Shown: piece after piece, positions 9,662-17,667 of the stretch | How the letters are laid out: each line of letters opens with the position of its first letter | How positions within the stretch are numbered: position 1 is the first letter of the stretch | Assembly (NCBI RefSeq): GCF_001463765.1 | Contig: NZ_BBWK01000003.1 | Coordinates: forward strand, 1 to 53,480 | DNA: 53,480 nt | From: Aureimonas sp. AU4 | GTDB taxonomy: Bacteria > Pseudomonadota > Alphaproteobacteria > Rhizobiales > Rhizobiaceae | Direction: 5' to 3' | Notes under the pieces: generated by a model | What the model was told of the DNA's origin: nothing | The model's input: the letters and a program-made list of their open reading frames with translations, nothing else | Database searches by the model: none | Translations under genes and position numbers: made by a program

Positions 9662-9747
9662 CGCTCGTCTCCCCGTCTCGCGCTTCGCCCTTACGACGGT
9701 TCACCGGGCAAGGAAACGTTGCAGACCGAAACGCCTTGGAAACCATT

Positions 9748-9772
9748 GGGGATACACGATCCCCTTTCGTGT
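9748..9772 (+). promoter_or_regulatory. Two mutually exclusive hairpins in the rpiA/gph divergent region
   Basis: GGGGAT (9748-9753) pairs with ATCCCC (9759-9764) around the loop ACACG and is followed by TTT. The overlapping ACACGA (9754-9759) can instead pair with TCGTGT (9767-9772). The two cannot form together. The element lies about 90 bp upstream of gph. Regulation is inferred from the layout only. Confidence 0.35.
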
Positions 9773-9861
9773 TGCCCTGTTGCGTCGCTCGAACCGGAAT
9801 GGGGGGGAGCGAGTCCCCAGCGGCTTGATTCGTTGTCCGCCCCGGCCAAAGTCGCCCCCAC

Positions 9862-10602
9862 ATGAACGCTCAGCCGCCCAGGCGCACCATCGCCCCCTTC
9901 GAACCCGCTCTCGACAACGAGGCGCCTTTGGCCGTCTTCGATCTGGACGGCACGCTGGTGGACACGGCCCCGGACCTGACGGGCGCGCTGAATCATTGCC
10001 TTCAACTTGCAGGCCTTCCCGCTTTGCACGTCGATGACGTGCGCCCCCATGCCGGGCGCGGGGCGCGAGCCATCCTGCGGCTTGGTTACGAAATGGCCGG
10101 CCGCGAGGCTGACGAAGCGAGCCTGACAGAGCAACTGCCGCGCTTTCTCGAGCGATACGGCGCGCACATAGCCGACGATTCGCGGCCCTTCCCGGGTGCG
10201 GTGGAGGCACTGGACCGGCTGCGCCGAGCTGGCTTCCGGCTCGCCATCTGCACCAACAAGACGGAAAGCCTCGCACAGCGGCTTCTCGCGGAACTCGGCC
10301 TCGCCGGCGACTTCGTCGCGATCTGCGGCAGCGACACGTTCGCTGGCCGCAAGCCCGATCCGGTCCATCTCCTGGGAACCGTCTCGCTCGCACGCGGCAC
10401 GGCCGCGCGCAGCGTGATGATCGGCGACACCGACACGGACATGGAGGCGGCGCGGCGCGCGGGGCTGCGGTCCGTCCTCGTGGATTTCGGCTACGATCCC
10501 TGCCCCGCCGCCCGGGCGAAAGCCGACCTCGTCGTGACGCACTTTCGCGAGATCGACGCCTCCGCGCTTTTCCGGCTCATGGAAACCGTCGCGGCCGATT
10601 GA
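9862..10602 (+). CDS. gph: Phosphoglycolate phosphatase, HAD family
   Basis: This 246-residue haloacid-dehalogenase-type phosphatase has motif I as AVFDLDGTLVDTAPDL near residue 31, motif II as LAICTNKTE, the conserved lysine region as GRKPDPVHL, and motif IV as MIGDTDTDMEAA. The cap inserted after motif I is of the Gph/PGP type. The expected reaction is dephosphorylation of 2-phosphoglycolate, made during DNA repair; HAD enzymes are often broader, so the substrate is inferred. The gene is followed by tRNA-Val on the same strand. Confidence 0.88.
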   Translation: MNAQPPRRTIAPFEPALDNEAPLAVFDLDGTLVDTAPDLTGALNHCLQLAGLPALHVDDVRPHAGRGARAILRLGYEMAGREADEASLTEQLPRFLERYGAHIADDSRPFPGAVEALDRLRRAGFRLAICTNKTESLAQRLLAELGLAGDFVAICGSDTFAGRKPDPVHLLGTVSLARGTAARSVMIGDTDTDMEAARRAGLRSVLVDFGYDPCPAARAKADLVVTHFREIDASALFRLMETVAAD

Positions 10603-10665
10603 CGGCGCGCGGCCTTTTGCCTAAACACCTCCTACCCGACGGGCGCCAAGGCGCACCGATCGCAA

Positions 10666-10740
10666 GGGCGCGTAGCTCAGCGGGAGAGCACCTCGTTCAC
10701 ACCGAGGGGGTCACAGGTTCGATCCCTGTCGCGCCCACCA
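10666..10740 (+). tRNA. tRNA-Val (anticodon CAC)
   Basis: A full cloverleaf can be folded. The acceptor arm GGGCGCG (10666-10672) pairs with CGCGCCC (10730-10736), followed by discriminator A and an encoded CCA. The D-arm contains AGCTCAGCGGGAGAGC, the anticodon stem CCTCG/CGAGG closes a seven-base loop TTCACAC with anticodon CAC, and the T-arm has GGTTCGATCC. The length is 75 bases. Confidence 0.97.
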
Positions 10741-10942
10741 TGTTCCCGAATCATCCCGCCGATCGTTTTCGTCGTTGAGTGCAACGGGCGCGTCGTTTGT
10801 GCCGACCGCACGCGAGAAGGGTCGATCCGCCCGTTCAGATCACGTCGGTTCGGTTGCGGGCTGCAAGCAGGAGCGAGCAAACCCCGCCTGAGGTGGTCGA
10901 GGTCGCACGGGTTCGGCGACCGAAGCGCCTAACCCTGCCCGC

Positions 10943-11704
10943 TCACGCTACGGCGCTGACGTGCTTCTCGTAGGCGGCGATCACCTCTGCGATCTCGCCC
11001 TGCATGCGAATACGGCCGTGTTCCAGCCACAATCCGGTCCGGCACCACTCGCGCAGGAGCGAGTTGGAATGCGAGGCCATGACGAGCAGGCCAGCTTCGC
11101 CGATAAAGGTCCGCAACCGTTGCTGCGCCTGCTCGATGAAGGCGGCGTCGCCCGCCCCGATGCCCTCGTCGATCAACAGTATTTCGGGACGGATCGAGGT
11201 CGAGACGGCAAAGGCGAGGCGCGTCGCCATACCGGCGCTGTAGGTGCGCAGCGGCATGTCGAGGAACTCGCCCAGTCCCGTATCGGCGCCGATCTGCGGC
11301 GCCCGGCGCTCGATCTCGCGCTTGGAGTAGCCGAGCAGCATGCCGCGCAGCGTGATGTTCTCCCAGCCCGTCGCCTCCGGGTCCATGCCGAAGCCGATAT
11401 CGAACATGGCGGCGACCTCGCCCTCGACGCGGACGCGCCCGCCGGTCGGCTCGTAGATGCCGGAGATCACGCGCAGGATCGTCGACTTGCCCGCGCCGTT
11501 GTGTCCGATCAGCCCGACGCGGTCACCATGGTCGAACCGCAGGGTCATGCTGTCGACCGCGCGAATGGCCACCTTGCCACGCCCCTCGCGCGGGCGAATC
11601 TGCCCCCCGGTGGCTGCGGCTAGGACGTTGTTCTTCAGCGAACGACTGCTCGCGTCGTAGATCGGGATGTCGACCACGACATCCTCGAAGGTTACGGATG
11701 CCAT
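10943..11704 (-). CDS. wzt: Polysaccharide/O-antigen ABC exporter ATP-binding protein (Wzt/KpsT type)
   Basis: This ATPase of about 253 residues powers export of an undecaprenyl-linked polysaccharide. Walker A is GHNGAGKST, the signature is YSAGMATRLAFA and Walker B is EILLIDEGIGAGD, all typical of the Wzt/TagH/KpsT group. It ends shortly after the nucleotide-binding fold, so it lacks the extra C-terminal domain with which some Wzt proteins recognise a terminally modified glycan. The ATG at 11704 is preferred; a TTG three codons upstream overlaps the permease stop. It follows wzm directly and closes the unit that begins near 15.9 kb. Confidence 0.9.
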   Translation of the reverse strand: MASVTFEDVVVDIPIYDASSRSLKNNVLAAATGGQIRPREGRGKVAIRAVDSMTLRFDHGDRVGLIGHNGAGKSTILRVISGIYEPTGGRVRVEGEVAAMFDIGFGMDPEATGWENITLRGMLLGYSKREIERRAPQIGADTGLGEFLDMPLRTYSAGMATRLAFAVSTSIRPEILLIDEGIGAGDAAFIEQAQQRLRTFIGEAGLLVMASHSNSLLREWCRTGLWLEHGRIRMQGEIAEVIAAYEKHVSAVA

Positions 11705-11709
11705 GCGGT

Positions 11710-12507
11710 TCAAGCCCAGTAGGCGACGCGCGAGCGAAAGCGCGCGTAGAAGAGGAAGGATGCCGTTCCGAGGATCGCCGTCAGGACGATCGCGACGACC
11801 CAGTGCAGGAGGCTGATCGGCTCCCCGAGCAGCGGTTCGCGTGCGATCTCGATGAAGTGGTAGAACGGGTTGAGGTTCACGAAGTGGGCGCGCTGCGGGA
11901 TCTGCTCCGCGCTCCAGAGAACCGGGGTCATGAAGAAGGCGACCTGGATCAGGCTCGCGATGATCAGCGGTATGTCGCGGAACCGCGCGCAGAGCGGCCC
12001 TAGGATCATCGCGCAGAAGACGGCATTGAGCGTGAACAGCCCGATCGCGGGTATGACGAGAAGCGTCGACCAGGACGGCTTGATCGAAAAGATCAGCGCG
12101 ACCGCGATGTAGATCACGAAGTTATGGGCGAAGGTAATGAGCTGCGACCAAGCGAACTGGAACACATAGATGCTGAGCGGCATGTGAATCTGTCGCACCG
12201 AGCTCGCCGCGGAGGTGAACACGGTGCAGGCATTCGTGATCGACGTGCCGATCAGACCCCACAGGATGAAGCCGAGCGCGAGGAACGGCAGGTAGGTCGA
12301 GATCTCCATGTTGAAGATCTGCGAGTACAGGACGCCAAGACCCGCCACCATGATGCCCATGGACAGGGTCAGCCAGAAGGGCCCGAGCACAGAGCGACGA
12401 TAATGCTTCTGGACGTCGCGCCAGCCAAGAAAGAGCCAGAGCTCGCGCCGCCGGATTCCGGCACGCAGGTCCGCCAAGCCGGCCTCGAGCCGGGCACGCC
12501 GATCCAT
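11710..12507 (-). CDS. wzm: Polysaccharide/O-antigen ABC exporter permease (ABC-2 type, Wzm)
   Basis: This 265-residue inner-membrane protein has six hydrophobic segments and the ABC-2 export pattern. The N-terminal WRDVQKHYRRSVLGPFWLT is the hallmark of Wzm/KpsM/TagG permeases, and the C-terminal FVNLNPFYHFIEIAREPLL is also conserved. It pairs with the adjacent ATPase to move lipid-linked polysaccharide to the periplasmic face. The start lies 3 bp after the rfbA stop, and the stop lies 5 bp before the wzt ATG, so the three genes form one operon. Confidence 0.92.
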   Translation of the reverse strand: MDRRARLEAGLADLRAGIRRRELWLFLGWRDVQKHYRRSVLGPFWLTLSMGIMVAGLGVLYSQIFNMEISTYLPFLALGFILWGLIGTSITNACTVFTSAASSVRQIHMPLSIYVFQFAWSQLITFAHNFVIYIAVALIFSIKPSWSTLLVIPAIGLFTLNAVFCAMILGPLCARFRDIPLIIASLIQVAFFMTPVLWSAEQIPQRAHFVNLNPFYHFIEIAREPLLGEPISLLHWVVAIVLTAILGTASFLFYARFRSRVAYWA

Positions 12508-12510
12508 ATC

Positions 12511-13377
12511 TCAGTTCTCCGCGATCCGCTGCAGGTAGCGGCCGTAGGTGCTCTTCCCCAGTCGCTTGCCCAGCGCCAGAAGCTGCTGCGCGTCGATGAA
12601 GCCCCTCTGGAAGGCGACCTCCTCCGGGCAGGCTATCTTGAAGCCCTGGCGATGCTCGAGCGTGCGCACGAACTCGGCCGCCTCGAGGAGCGAGTCCGGC
12701 GTGCCGGTATCGAGCCAGGCGAAGCCACGCCCCATCGTCTCGACGCTGAGGCTTCCCTCCTCGAGGTAGATCCGGTTGAGGTCCGTGATCTCGAGCTCGC
12801 CGCGCGGCGACGGCTTCAGGCTGCGTGCAAGACCGGAGGCACGGCCGTCGTAGAAGTAGAGGCCCGTGACGGCCCAGTTCGACGCCGGCTTCTCCGGCTT
12901 CTCCTCGATCGACAGGGCGCGACCACCCTTGTCGAAGGCGACGATGCCGTAACGCTCGGGATCGGCCACATGGTAGGCGAAGACGCTGGCGCCGCTCGGC
13001 CGCTCGGCGGCCCGCGTCAGAAGTTCCGGCAGACCGTGGCCATAGAAGAGGTTGTCGCCAAGGATGAGGACGGAACTCTCGCCCGCCACGAACTCCTCGC
13101 CGATCAGATAGGCTTGCGCCAGACCATCGGGACTCGGCTGCTCGGCATAGGTGAAGCTTACCCCCCACGCCTCGCCGCTGCCGAGCAGATCGCGAAAGCG
13201 CGGCAGGTCGTGGGGCGTCGAAATGATCAGGATGTCGCGAACGCCCGCCAGCATCAGCGTCGTCAGCGGATAGTAGATCATCGGCTTGTCGTAGACCGGC
13301 AGCAACTGCTTCGACGCGGTCAAGGTCATGGGATGCAGACGCGTCCCGCTGCCACCGGCAAGTACGATACCCTTCAT
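12511..13377 (-). CDS. rfbA: Glucose-1-phosphate thymidylyltransferase
   Basis: This 288-residue enzyme makes dTDP-glucose from dTTP and glucose 1-phosphate, the first step to dTDP-rhamnose. [19 protein letters not shown] and [17 protein letters not shown] are the nucleotidyltransferase signature, followed by [26 protein letters not shown] and [13 protein letters not shown]. The ATG at 13377 begins exactly at the conserved MKGIVLAGG. Its pathway partners rfbD, rfbB and rfbC lie at 25.7-28.2 kb, not next to it. It forms one operon with wzm and wzt, and the CysC-like gene ends 73 bp upstream. Confidence 0.96.
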   Translation of the reverse strand: MKGIVLAGGSGTRLHPMTLTASKQLLPVYDKPMIYYPLTTLMLAGVRDILIISTPHDLPRFRDLLGSGEAWGVSFTYAEQPSPDGLAQAYLIGEEFVAGESSVLILGDNLFYGHGLPELLTRAAERPSGASVFAYHVADPERYGIVAFDKGGRALSIEEKPEKPASNWAVTGLYFYDGRASGLARSLKPSPRGELEITDLNRIYLEEGSLSVETMGRGFAWLDTGTPDSLLEAAEFVRTLEHRQGFKIACPEEVAFQRGFIDAQQLLALGKRLGKSTYGRYLQRIAEN

Positions 13378-13450
13378 GTCCTCGACGCTTCCCATCCGCT
13401 TGCGTTTCGGGCGGCTTATATCGGCAGCGGCCGGGATGCGCCACAGGCGC

Positions 13451-14917
13451 TCACGCTACGAGATGCCCTCGCTCCGCCAGAAGCGCGAAAACCTGCTCCG
13501 CAAGCGTTTCGGCCGGCGTCGACGCGGTATCGAGCCGGATGTCCGGCCGGTCGGGCGCCTCATAGGGACTGTCGATCCCGGTGAAGTTGCGCAGCTCGCC
13601 TCGACGCGCCCGGCGATAAAGGCCCTTGGGGTCCCGCTCCTCCGCAACCGCGAGCGGGGCATCGACGAAGACCTCCACGAACTCGCCCTCGCCGAGCAGA
13701 TCGCGGGCGAGAGCGCGCTCGGCACGGAAGGGTGAGATGAATGACGCGAGCACGATCAGTCCTGCATCCACCATCAGCTTCGCGATCTCGGCGACGCGGC
13801 GGATGTTCTCGACGCGATCGGCATCGGTGAAGCCGAGATCGCGGTTGAGACCGTGGCGTACATTGTCGCCGTCGAGCAGATACGTATGGCAGCCCTCAGA
13901 AATGAGGCGCGCCTCGAGCAGGTTGGCCACGGTCGACTTGCCGGAACCGGACAAGCCCGTGAACCACACGAGGACCGGCTTCTGGTGCTTGAGCGCGGCG
14001 CGCTGGGACTTGGAGACCGCAACGCTTTGCCAGTGGATGTTAGCGGCCCGGCGCAGGGCGAAGTCGAGGACGCCGGTGCCCAGAAGCGTTTCCTCGCTCG
14101 TGTCGTAGACGCGCACGCGGCGCAGGCGCCCACTGCGGTCGGTCAGATCGAAGGCGATGGGCGAACGCAGCGACAGGTTCACGGCTCCGGTCTCGCCGTC
14201 GCGCAGCGTGCGGGCGGCCAGCGGCTCGGCGATGCCCGGCTCGATGCGATGCTTGATCGTCGTGACGCTGCCGGTCACGATCTTTTCGCCGACTTTCAAT
14301 CGATAGGCGCGGCCCGCGATCAGCGGCACCCCGCCCTGCCAGACGATGCGGGCGGCGAACTGGTCGGCGACCTCGGGTCGCTCCGTGAGGCGGCAGATGA
14401 CGTCGCCGGGCGATACCGCAAGCGAACGGTCAAGGGTCAACCGGACCAGATCCCCATCCACGTCTTCGACGTCTTCGACCAAGGCACCGAGCCCCTCGCG
14501 AGCCTCGCAGACCGTGTCACCCTTCTGAAGAACGCCGGAAACGCACGAAACCTCGATCAGATGCCCCTCGACGGCACGAACGAGGGCACGCAACGGCTCG
14601 GCGTCGCCAGAGGCGGCGATGTCGCCGAGAATGGCGGCGAGGGACGAGGCTTGTGTCTCGCGAACGTTTCGGAAGCCGAAACGCCGGATGTCCGTGCTGC
14701 CGGCCGAGCCAAGGACGACGGCGTCGGGCGTTCCGCCCGCGGCGAGGCTTCGGGCCCGAACCAGATCATCCGGGCCGAAGTCGGAAAGGACCACGCAATC
14801 GACCACACCTCCTCGGAGCACGTCCGCGAGCGACACGATGTGATGACCGACGAGCGCGTCCTGAATGGCTCGCGCGTCGCCGATGACCGCGACACTCAGC
14901 CGACGATCTCGCCTCAC
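13451..14917 (-). CDS. APS kinase (CysC) fused to a CysN/NodQ-type region lacking the GTPase domain
   Basis: This 488-residue protein carries an apparently complete adenylylsulfate kinase at residues 305-488: P-loop GLSGSGKST (321-329), [15 protein letters not shown] (349-363), [10 protein letters not shown] and [19 protein letters not shown]. Residues 115-300 resemble the EF-Tu-like barrels of CysN/NodQ, ending in [13 protein letters not shown] just before the kinase, as in bifunctional CysNC. The GTPase that should precede them, with its P-loop and DxxG/NKxD motifs, is missing; a domain of about 110 residues ([17 protein letters not shown] onward) with no recognisable motif stands there. 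The expected activity is phosphorylation of APS to PAPS; sulfurylase GTPase activity is not expected. The GTG start overlaps the pdxJ stop as GTGA. Its place in a polysaccharide export operon suggests PAPS for glycan sulfation, which is inference. Confidence 0.85.
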   Translation of the reverse strand: MRRDRRLSVAVIGDARAIQDALVGHHIVSLADVLRGGVVDCVVLSDFGPDDLVRARSLAAGGTPDAVVLGSAGSTDIRRFGFRNVRETQASSLAAILGDIAASGDAEPLRALVRAVEGHLIEVSCVSGVLQKGDTVCEAREGLGALVEDVEDVDGDLVRLTLDRSLAVSPGDVICRLTERPEVADQFAARIVWQGGVPLIAGRAYRLKVGEKIVTGSVTTIKHRIEPGIAEPLAARTLRDGETGAVNLSLRSPIAFDLTDRSGRLRRVRVYDTSEETLLGTGVLDFALRRAANIHWQSVAVSKSQRAALKHQKPVLVWFTGLSGSGKSTVANLLEARLISEGCHTYLLDGDNVRHGLNRDLGFTDADRVENIRRVAEIAKLMVDAGLIVLASFISPFRAERALARDLLGEGEFVEVFVDAPLAVAEERDPKGLYRRARRGELRNFTGIDSPYEAPDRPDIRLDTASTPAETLAEQVFALLAERGHLVA

Positions 14918-15651
14918 GCGGAGAGCGCCGCAAGGAAGCGACGTACCGTCTCCGGCATTCCGTATTCCAGGGCATCGGCCGTCAGCGCGTGGCCGATCGA
15001 GACCTCGGCAAGCCGGGGGATCGCCCGCTTGAGCGCCGGCAGGTTGCCGACCGTCAGATCGTGTCCCGCGTTGACGTCCATCCCAAGCGCGAAGGCACGC
15101 TCGGCCGTCTCGCGAAGGCGGTCTATCTCCCGCATGGCGGCGTCGGCGTCGGCGTGGGTTGCGCCATAGGGGCCGGTATACAGTTCGATTCGCTCCGCGC
15201 CGAGTTCAGCCGCTGCCTCGAGACCCTGAGGAGATGGGTTCGAAAAAAGCGACACGCGAGTGCCCCGCCCTCGCAGACGCTCGATAACCGGTCGAAGGGT
15301 GTCGCGCGACGCCTCGAAGTCCCAACCGTGGTCCGATGTCGCCTGGCTCGGATCATCCGGCACCAGGGTCACCTGATCCGCCCGTGCATCCTCGCACAGG
15401 CGCAGGAAGTCATCGCTCGGATAACCCTCGATGTTGAACTCAGCGGACGGAAAGTCGGTGTCGATGAGTTCGCGCAGCGTCGGCAGATCCGAGAAGCGCA
15501 CGTGACGCTGATCGGGCCTCGGATGCACCGTCAGGCCTCCCGCGCCGCTTTGCAGGGCGAGGCGACCGATATGGGCAAGGTCGGGCCAAGGCAGGTTGCG
15601 CCGATTGCGCAACATCGCCACGGCGTTCACATTAACGGACAAGACGGTCAT
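14914..15651 (-). CDS. pdxJ: Pyridoxine 5'-phosphate synthase
   Basis: This 245-residue TIM-barrel enzyme makes pyridoxine 5'-phosphate in the DXP-dependent vitamin B6 pathway. It begins [18 protein letters not shown], and the active-site segments [26 protein letters not shown] and [11 protein letters not shown] are present. The longer open frame upstream (start at 15720) adds a lead unlike the family, so the ATG at 15651 is used. The stop overlaps the start of the CysC-like gene by four bases. pdxJ is more often found beside acpS; coupling to a sulfate-activation enzyme and a polysaccharide exporter is unusual. Confidence 0.93.
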   Translation of the reverse strand: MTVLSVNVNAVAMLRNRRNLPWPDLAHIGRLALQSGAGGLTVHPRPDQRHVRFSDLPTLRELIDTDFPSAEFNIEGYPSDDFLRLCEDARADQVTLVPDDPSQATSDHGWDFEASRDTLRPVIERLRGRGTRVSLFSNPSPQGLEAAAELGAERIELYTGPYGATHADADAAMREIDRLRETAERAFALGMDVNAGHDLTVGNLPALKRAIPRLAEVSIGHALTADALEYGMPETVRRFLAALSA

Positions 15652-15750
15652 GGGCGCGAAACTCCGGCACCGGACGAAAACCCGGCCTCCGTGGTTATGA
15701 GCAACGCCTGCGTCGATCAAGTCGCCGAGAAAGGGCGACCCAGCCGCCGG

Positions 15751-15927
15751 TCATCCGTGCCGGCGTTGCAGTTCGCCCTGACGGTTTGCGACCTGTCCGC
15801 CATAGCGCCGCTCGCGTGGAACACGCGAGTAGAGGTCGTCGATGGTTTCGACCATCCCCTGTTCGGTTGCCTCGTTCTCCGTGATGACGCCCGCCTCGTA
15901 GGCCGTCACGATCTCGGAAGCGGTCAT
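15751..15927 (-). CDS. Small hypothetical protein, 58 residues
   Basis: This short frame runs on the minus strand upstream of pdxJ with 99 bp between. The predicted protein begins MTASEIVTAYEAGVITENEA and ends in a basic tail (ANRQGELQRRHG). It is hydrophilic, with an acidic helical first half and a YSRVPRERRYGG middle. The ATG is preceded by GGGGGA at good Shine-Dalgarno distance, the best support for the call. No family is recognised. It may be the first gene of the pdxJ-to-wzt unit. Confidence 0.6.
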   Translation of the reverse strand: MTASEIVTAYEAGVITENEATEQGMVETIDDLYSRVPRERRYGGQVANRQGELQRRHG

Positions 15928-16149
15928 CGCCGTCCCCCAACCTGTTGCCGCAAGGTGGTACTACGTGCGAGCCACCAATCGGTTCCGCCTGTATTCAGAT
16001 AAATTTAACGACTCTTCGTTTGTGCCATGACGACAGACGCCCGCGCGCCGCATGTCGCGCAGAAATGGCTTGCGAAATCCGGCGATTGACGCAGGATCGC
16101 CGCTTCCGGATCGGCACCCATCGCGCCGATTCACGTCGGGAGAATCTTC

Positions 16150-17064
16150 GTGCCGCGTCTGCCGTTTCTCTTCACCGCCGCCGTGGCCAGCGCCCTGTTG
16201 GCCGGCTCCGCCTTCGCCGCGCCCGTCGTCGTCTCCTCGAAGATCGACACGGAGGGCGGCGTCATCGGCAACATCATGCTGCTCGCGCTCCAGAATGCCG
16301 GAATCGAGACGACCGACCGCCTGCAACTCGGCGGCACGCCCGTGATGCGGCAGGCGATCACGGCGGGTGAGATCGATATCTACCCGGAATACACGGGCAA
16401 TGCGGCCTTCTTCTTCAATAAGGCGGACGCGCCGATCTGGAAGGACGCAGCGGCGGCCTACGAAGAGGCCAAGAAGCTCGACTACGATGCCAACAAGATC
16501 GTCTGGCTGACGCCCGCGAGCGCCAACAATACGTGGGGGATGGCGGTCCGTGACGACGTGGCGAACAGCAACAACCTGAGGACGCTCAGCGACTTCGGCC
16601 GCTGGGTGTCGGGCGGCGGCGACGCCAAGCTCGCAGCGTCGGCCGAGTTCGTGAACTCGCCTTCCGCCCTGCCGGCCTTCCAGACGACGTATCAATTCAC
16701 GCTGAAGCCCGAACAGCTGCTGACGCTCTCCGGCGGCGATACGGCGGCGACGATCGCCGCGGCCGCTCAGGGGACGAGCGGGGTCAACACGGCCATGGTC
16801 TACGGGACGGATGGCGGCATCGCGCCGTCCGGCCTCAAGGTGCTGGAGGACGACAAGAACGTCCAGCCAATCTACCAGCCCGCGCCGATCGTTCGCGAGG
16901 CGGTTCTCCAGGCGAACCCGAAGATCGCCGACGTCCTGAAGCCCATCTTCGAGAAGCTCGACCTCGAGACGCTGCAGGACCTGAACGGCCGCGTCCAGGT
17001 CGGCGGCGAGCCGGCACGCGCGGTCGCCGAGGACTTCCTGAAGAGCCACAATCTCCTGCCCTGA
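16150..17064 (+). CDS. OsmF/YehZ-type ABC transporter substrate-binding protein (orphan)
   Basis: This 304-residue protein has a signal peptide ending near AGSAFAA and then the OpuAC/OsmF fold, with SSKIDTEGGVIGNIMLLALQ, the EIDIYPEYTGNA block typical of quaternary-amine binders, and AMVYGTDGGIAPSGLKVLEDD. Members bind glycine betaine or related osmolytes in the periplasm. No permease or ATPase gene adjoins it, so partners must lie elsewhere. The GTG start at 16150 is preceded by GGGAG. A strong terminator follows at once, so the gene is monocistronic. Confidence 0.88.
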   Translation: MPRLPFLFTAAVASALLAGSAFAAPVVVSSKIDTEGGVIGNIMLLALQNAGIETTDRLQLGGTPVMRQAITAGEIDIYPEYTGNAAFFFNKADAPIWKDAAAAYEEAKKLDYDANKIVWLTPASANNTWGMAVRDDVANSNNLRTLSDFGRWVSGGGDAKLAASAEFVNSPSALPAFQTTYQFTLKPEQLLTLSGGDTAATIAAAAQGTSGVNTAMVYGTDGGIAPSGLKVLEDDKNVQPIYQPAPIVREAVLQANPKIADVLKPIFEKLDLETLQDLNGRVQVGGEPARAVAEDFLKSHNLLP

Positions 17065-17087
17065 CCGGGCCGGTTCGCGAACAGCGC

Positions 17088-17127
17088 GGGCCGCCGTATC
17101 CGTTCGGGATGCGGCGGCCCTTTTTCG
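17088..17127 (+). terminator. Intrinsic terminator after the osmF-like gene
   Basis: GGGCCGCCGTATCC (17088-17101) pairs with GGATGCGGCGGCCC (17107-17120) as a 14-bp stem with one G-U pair and a 5-base loop, followed by TTTTTCG. This is a textbook plus-strand terminator. Confidence 0.88.
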
Positions 17128-17140
17128 TTTCGGCGGACGC

Positions 17141-17305
17141 CTACTGCTTGAGCGCCGCCTTCTCGGCCTGCGCCTCGCAGACCTCCACATGCTTCTTGAG
17201 GGCTTCGATCGAGAGGATCGCCGCAACGGAGCGGATATTGCGCCCCTGCATCTGCGGCATGTCCTGCACGCGCTGGAGGCGGACCAGAAGTTCGGCTCGG
17301 CTCAT
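17141..17305 (-). CDS. Small hypothetical protein downstream of minE, 54 residues
   Basis: The frame starts MSRAELLVRLQRVQDMPQMQ and continues as a helix-rich protein ending EAQAEKAALKQ. The ATG at 17305 has AAGGAGAG a few bases upstream, a strong Shine-Dalgarno match; a longer upstream start has no such support. It follows minE by 83 bp on the same strand and may be the last gene of the min operon. No family is recognised. It has no signal peptide or membrane span. Confidence 0.65.
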   Translation of the reverse strand: MSRAELLVRLQRVQDMPQMQGRNIRSVAAILSIEALKKHVEVCEAQAEKAALKQ

Positions 17306-17388
17306 GGATCTCTCCTTGGGAAGAGCACCGTCCGGAAGGGAGATCACCCGGACGGCGCAGTGACGACGGCGCCAGGCACCGCCGATGG

Positions 17389-17667
17389 CTAGTGGGCCAG
17401 CGCGGCGCCGGCGAGCTGCGGCAGCTCGATGTCGACCTCGAGCATCGAGATCTGGTCACCGCGATCCATCTTCACCTTCACCTTGTCCCGATTGACCGGA
17501 ACATGCTTGGCGATGACGGCGAGGATCTCCTCCCGCAGCACCGACACGAGGTCGGCCTGCCCGATCTCGGCCCGCTCGTGCGCGAGCAGGACCTGAAGGC
17601 GCTCACGCGCCGCCGGCGCGCTGGACGAAGCGGCGGACCGCTTCTGGAACAGGTTGAAAAGGTTCAT
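17389..17667 (-). CDS. minE: Cell division topological specificity factor MinE
   Basis: This 92-residue protein starts with the membrane-binding helix [10 protein letters not shown], followed by the MinD-interacting segment ([14 protein letters not shown]) and the topological specificity domain ([29 protein letters not shown]). It drives release of MinD from the membrane and sets the pole-to-pole pattern that keeps FtsZ at mid-cell. Its ATG overlaps the minD stop by four bases, the usual minDE coupling. Confidence 0.96.
   Translation of the reverse strand: MNLFNLFQKRSAASSSAPAARERLQVLLAHERAEIGQADLVSVLREEILAVIAKHVPVNRDKVKVKMDRGDQISMLEVDIELPQLAGAALAH

Noticed and set aside
10677-10880. Open frame on the minus strand ending in RDRTCDPLGVNEVLSR
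   Set aside because: It is antisense to tRNA-Val; this peptide is the well-known spurious translation of tRNA complement, repeated in many databases.
10741-10942. Gene or RNA in the gap after tRNA-Val
   Set aside because: No frame with a ribosome site, no second tRNA and no stable hairpin with T-run was found; it appears to be plain intergenic sequence.
12124-13584. 486-codon open frame on the plus strand
   Set aside because: It is antisense to wzm and rfbA, both firmly identified.
15928-16149. Gene in the gap before the osmF-like gene
   Set aside because: No convincing frame was found; the AT-richer patch near 15985-16020 probably holds the promoter, but no clear -35/-10 pair could be fixed.
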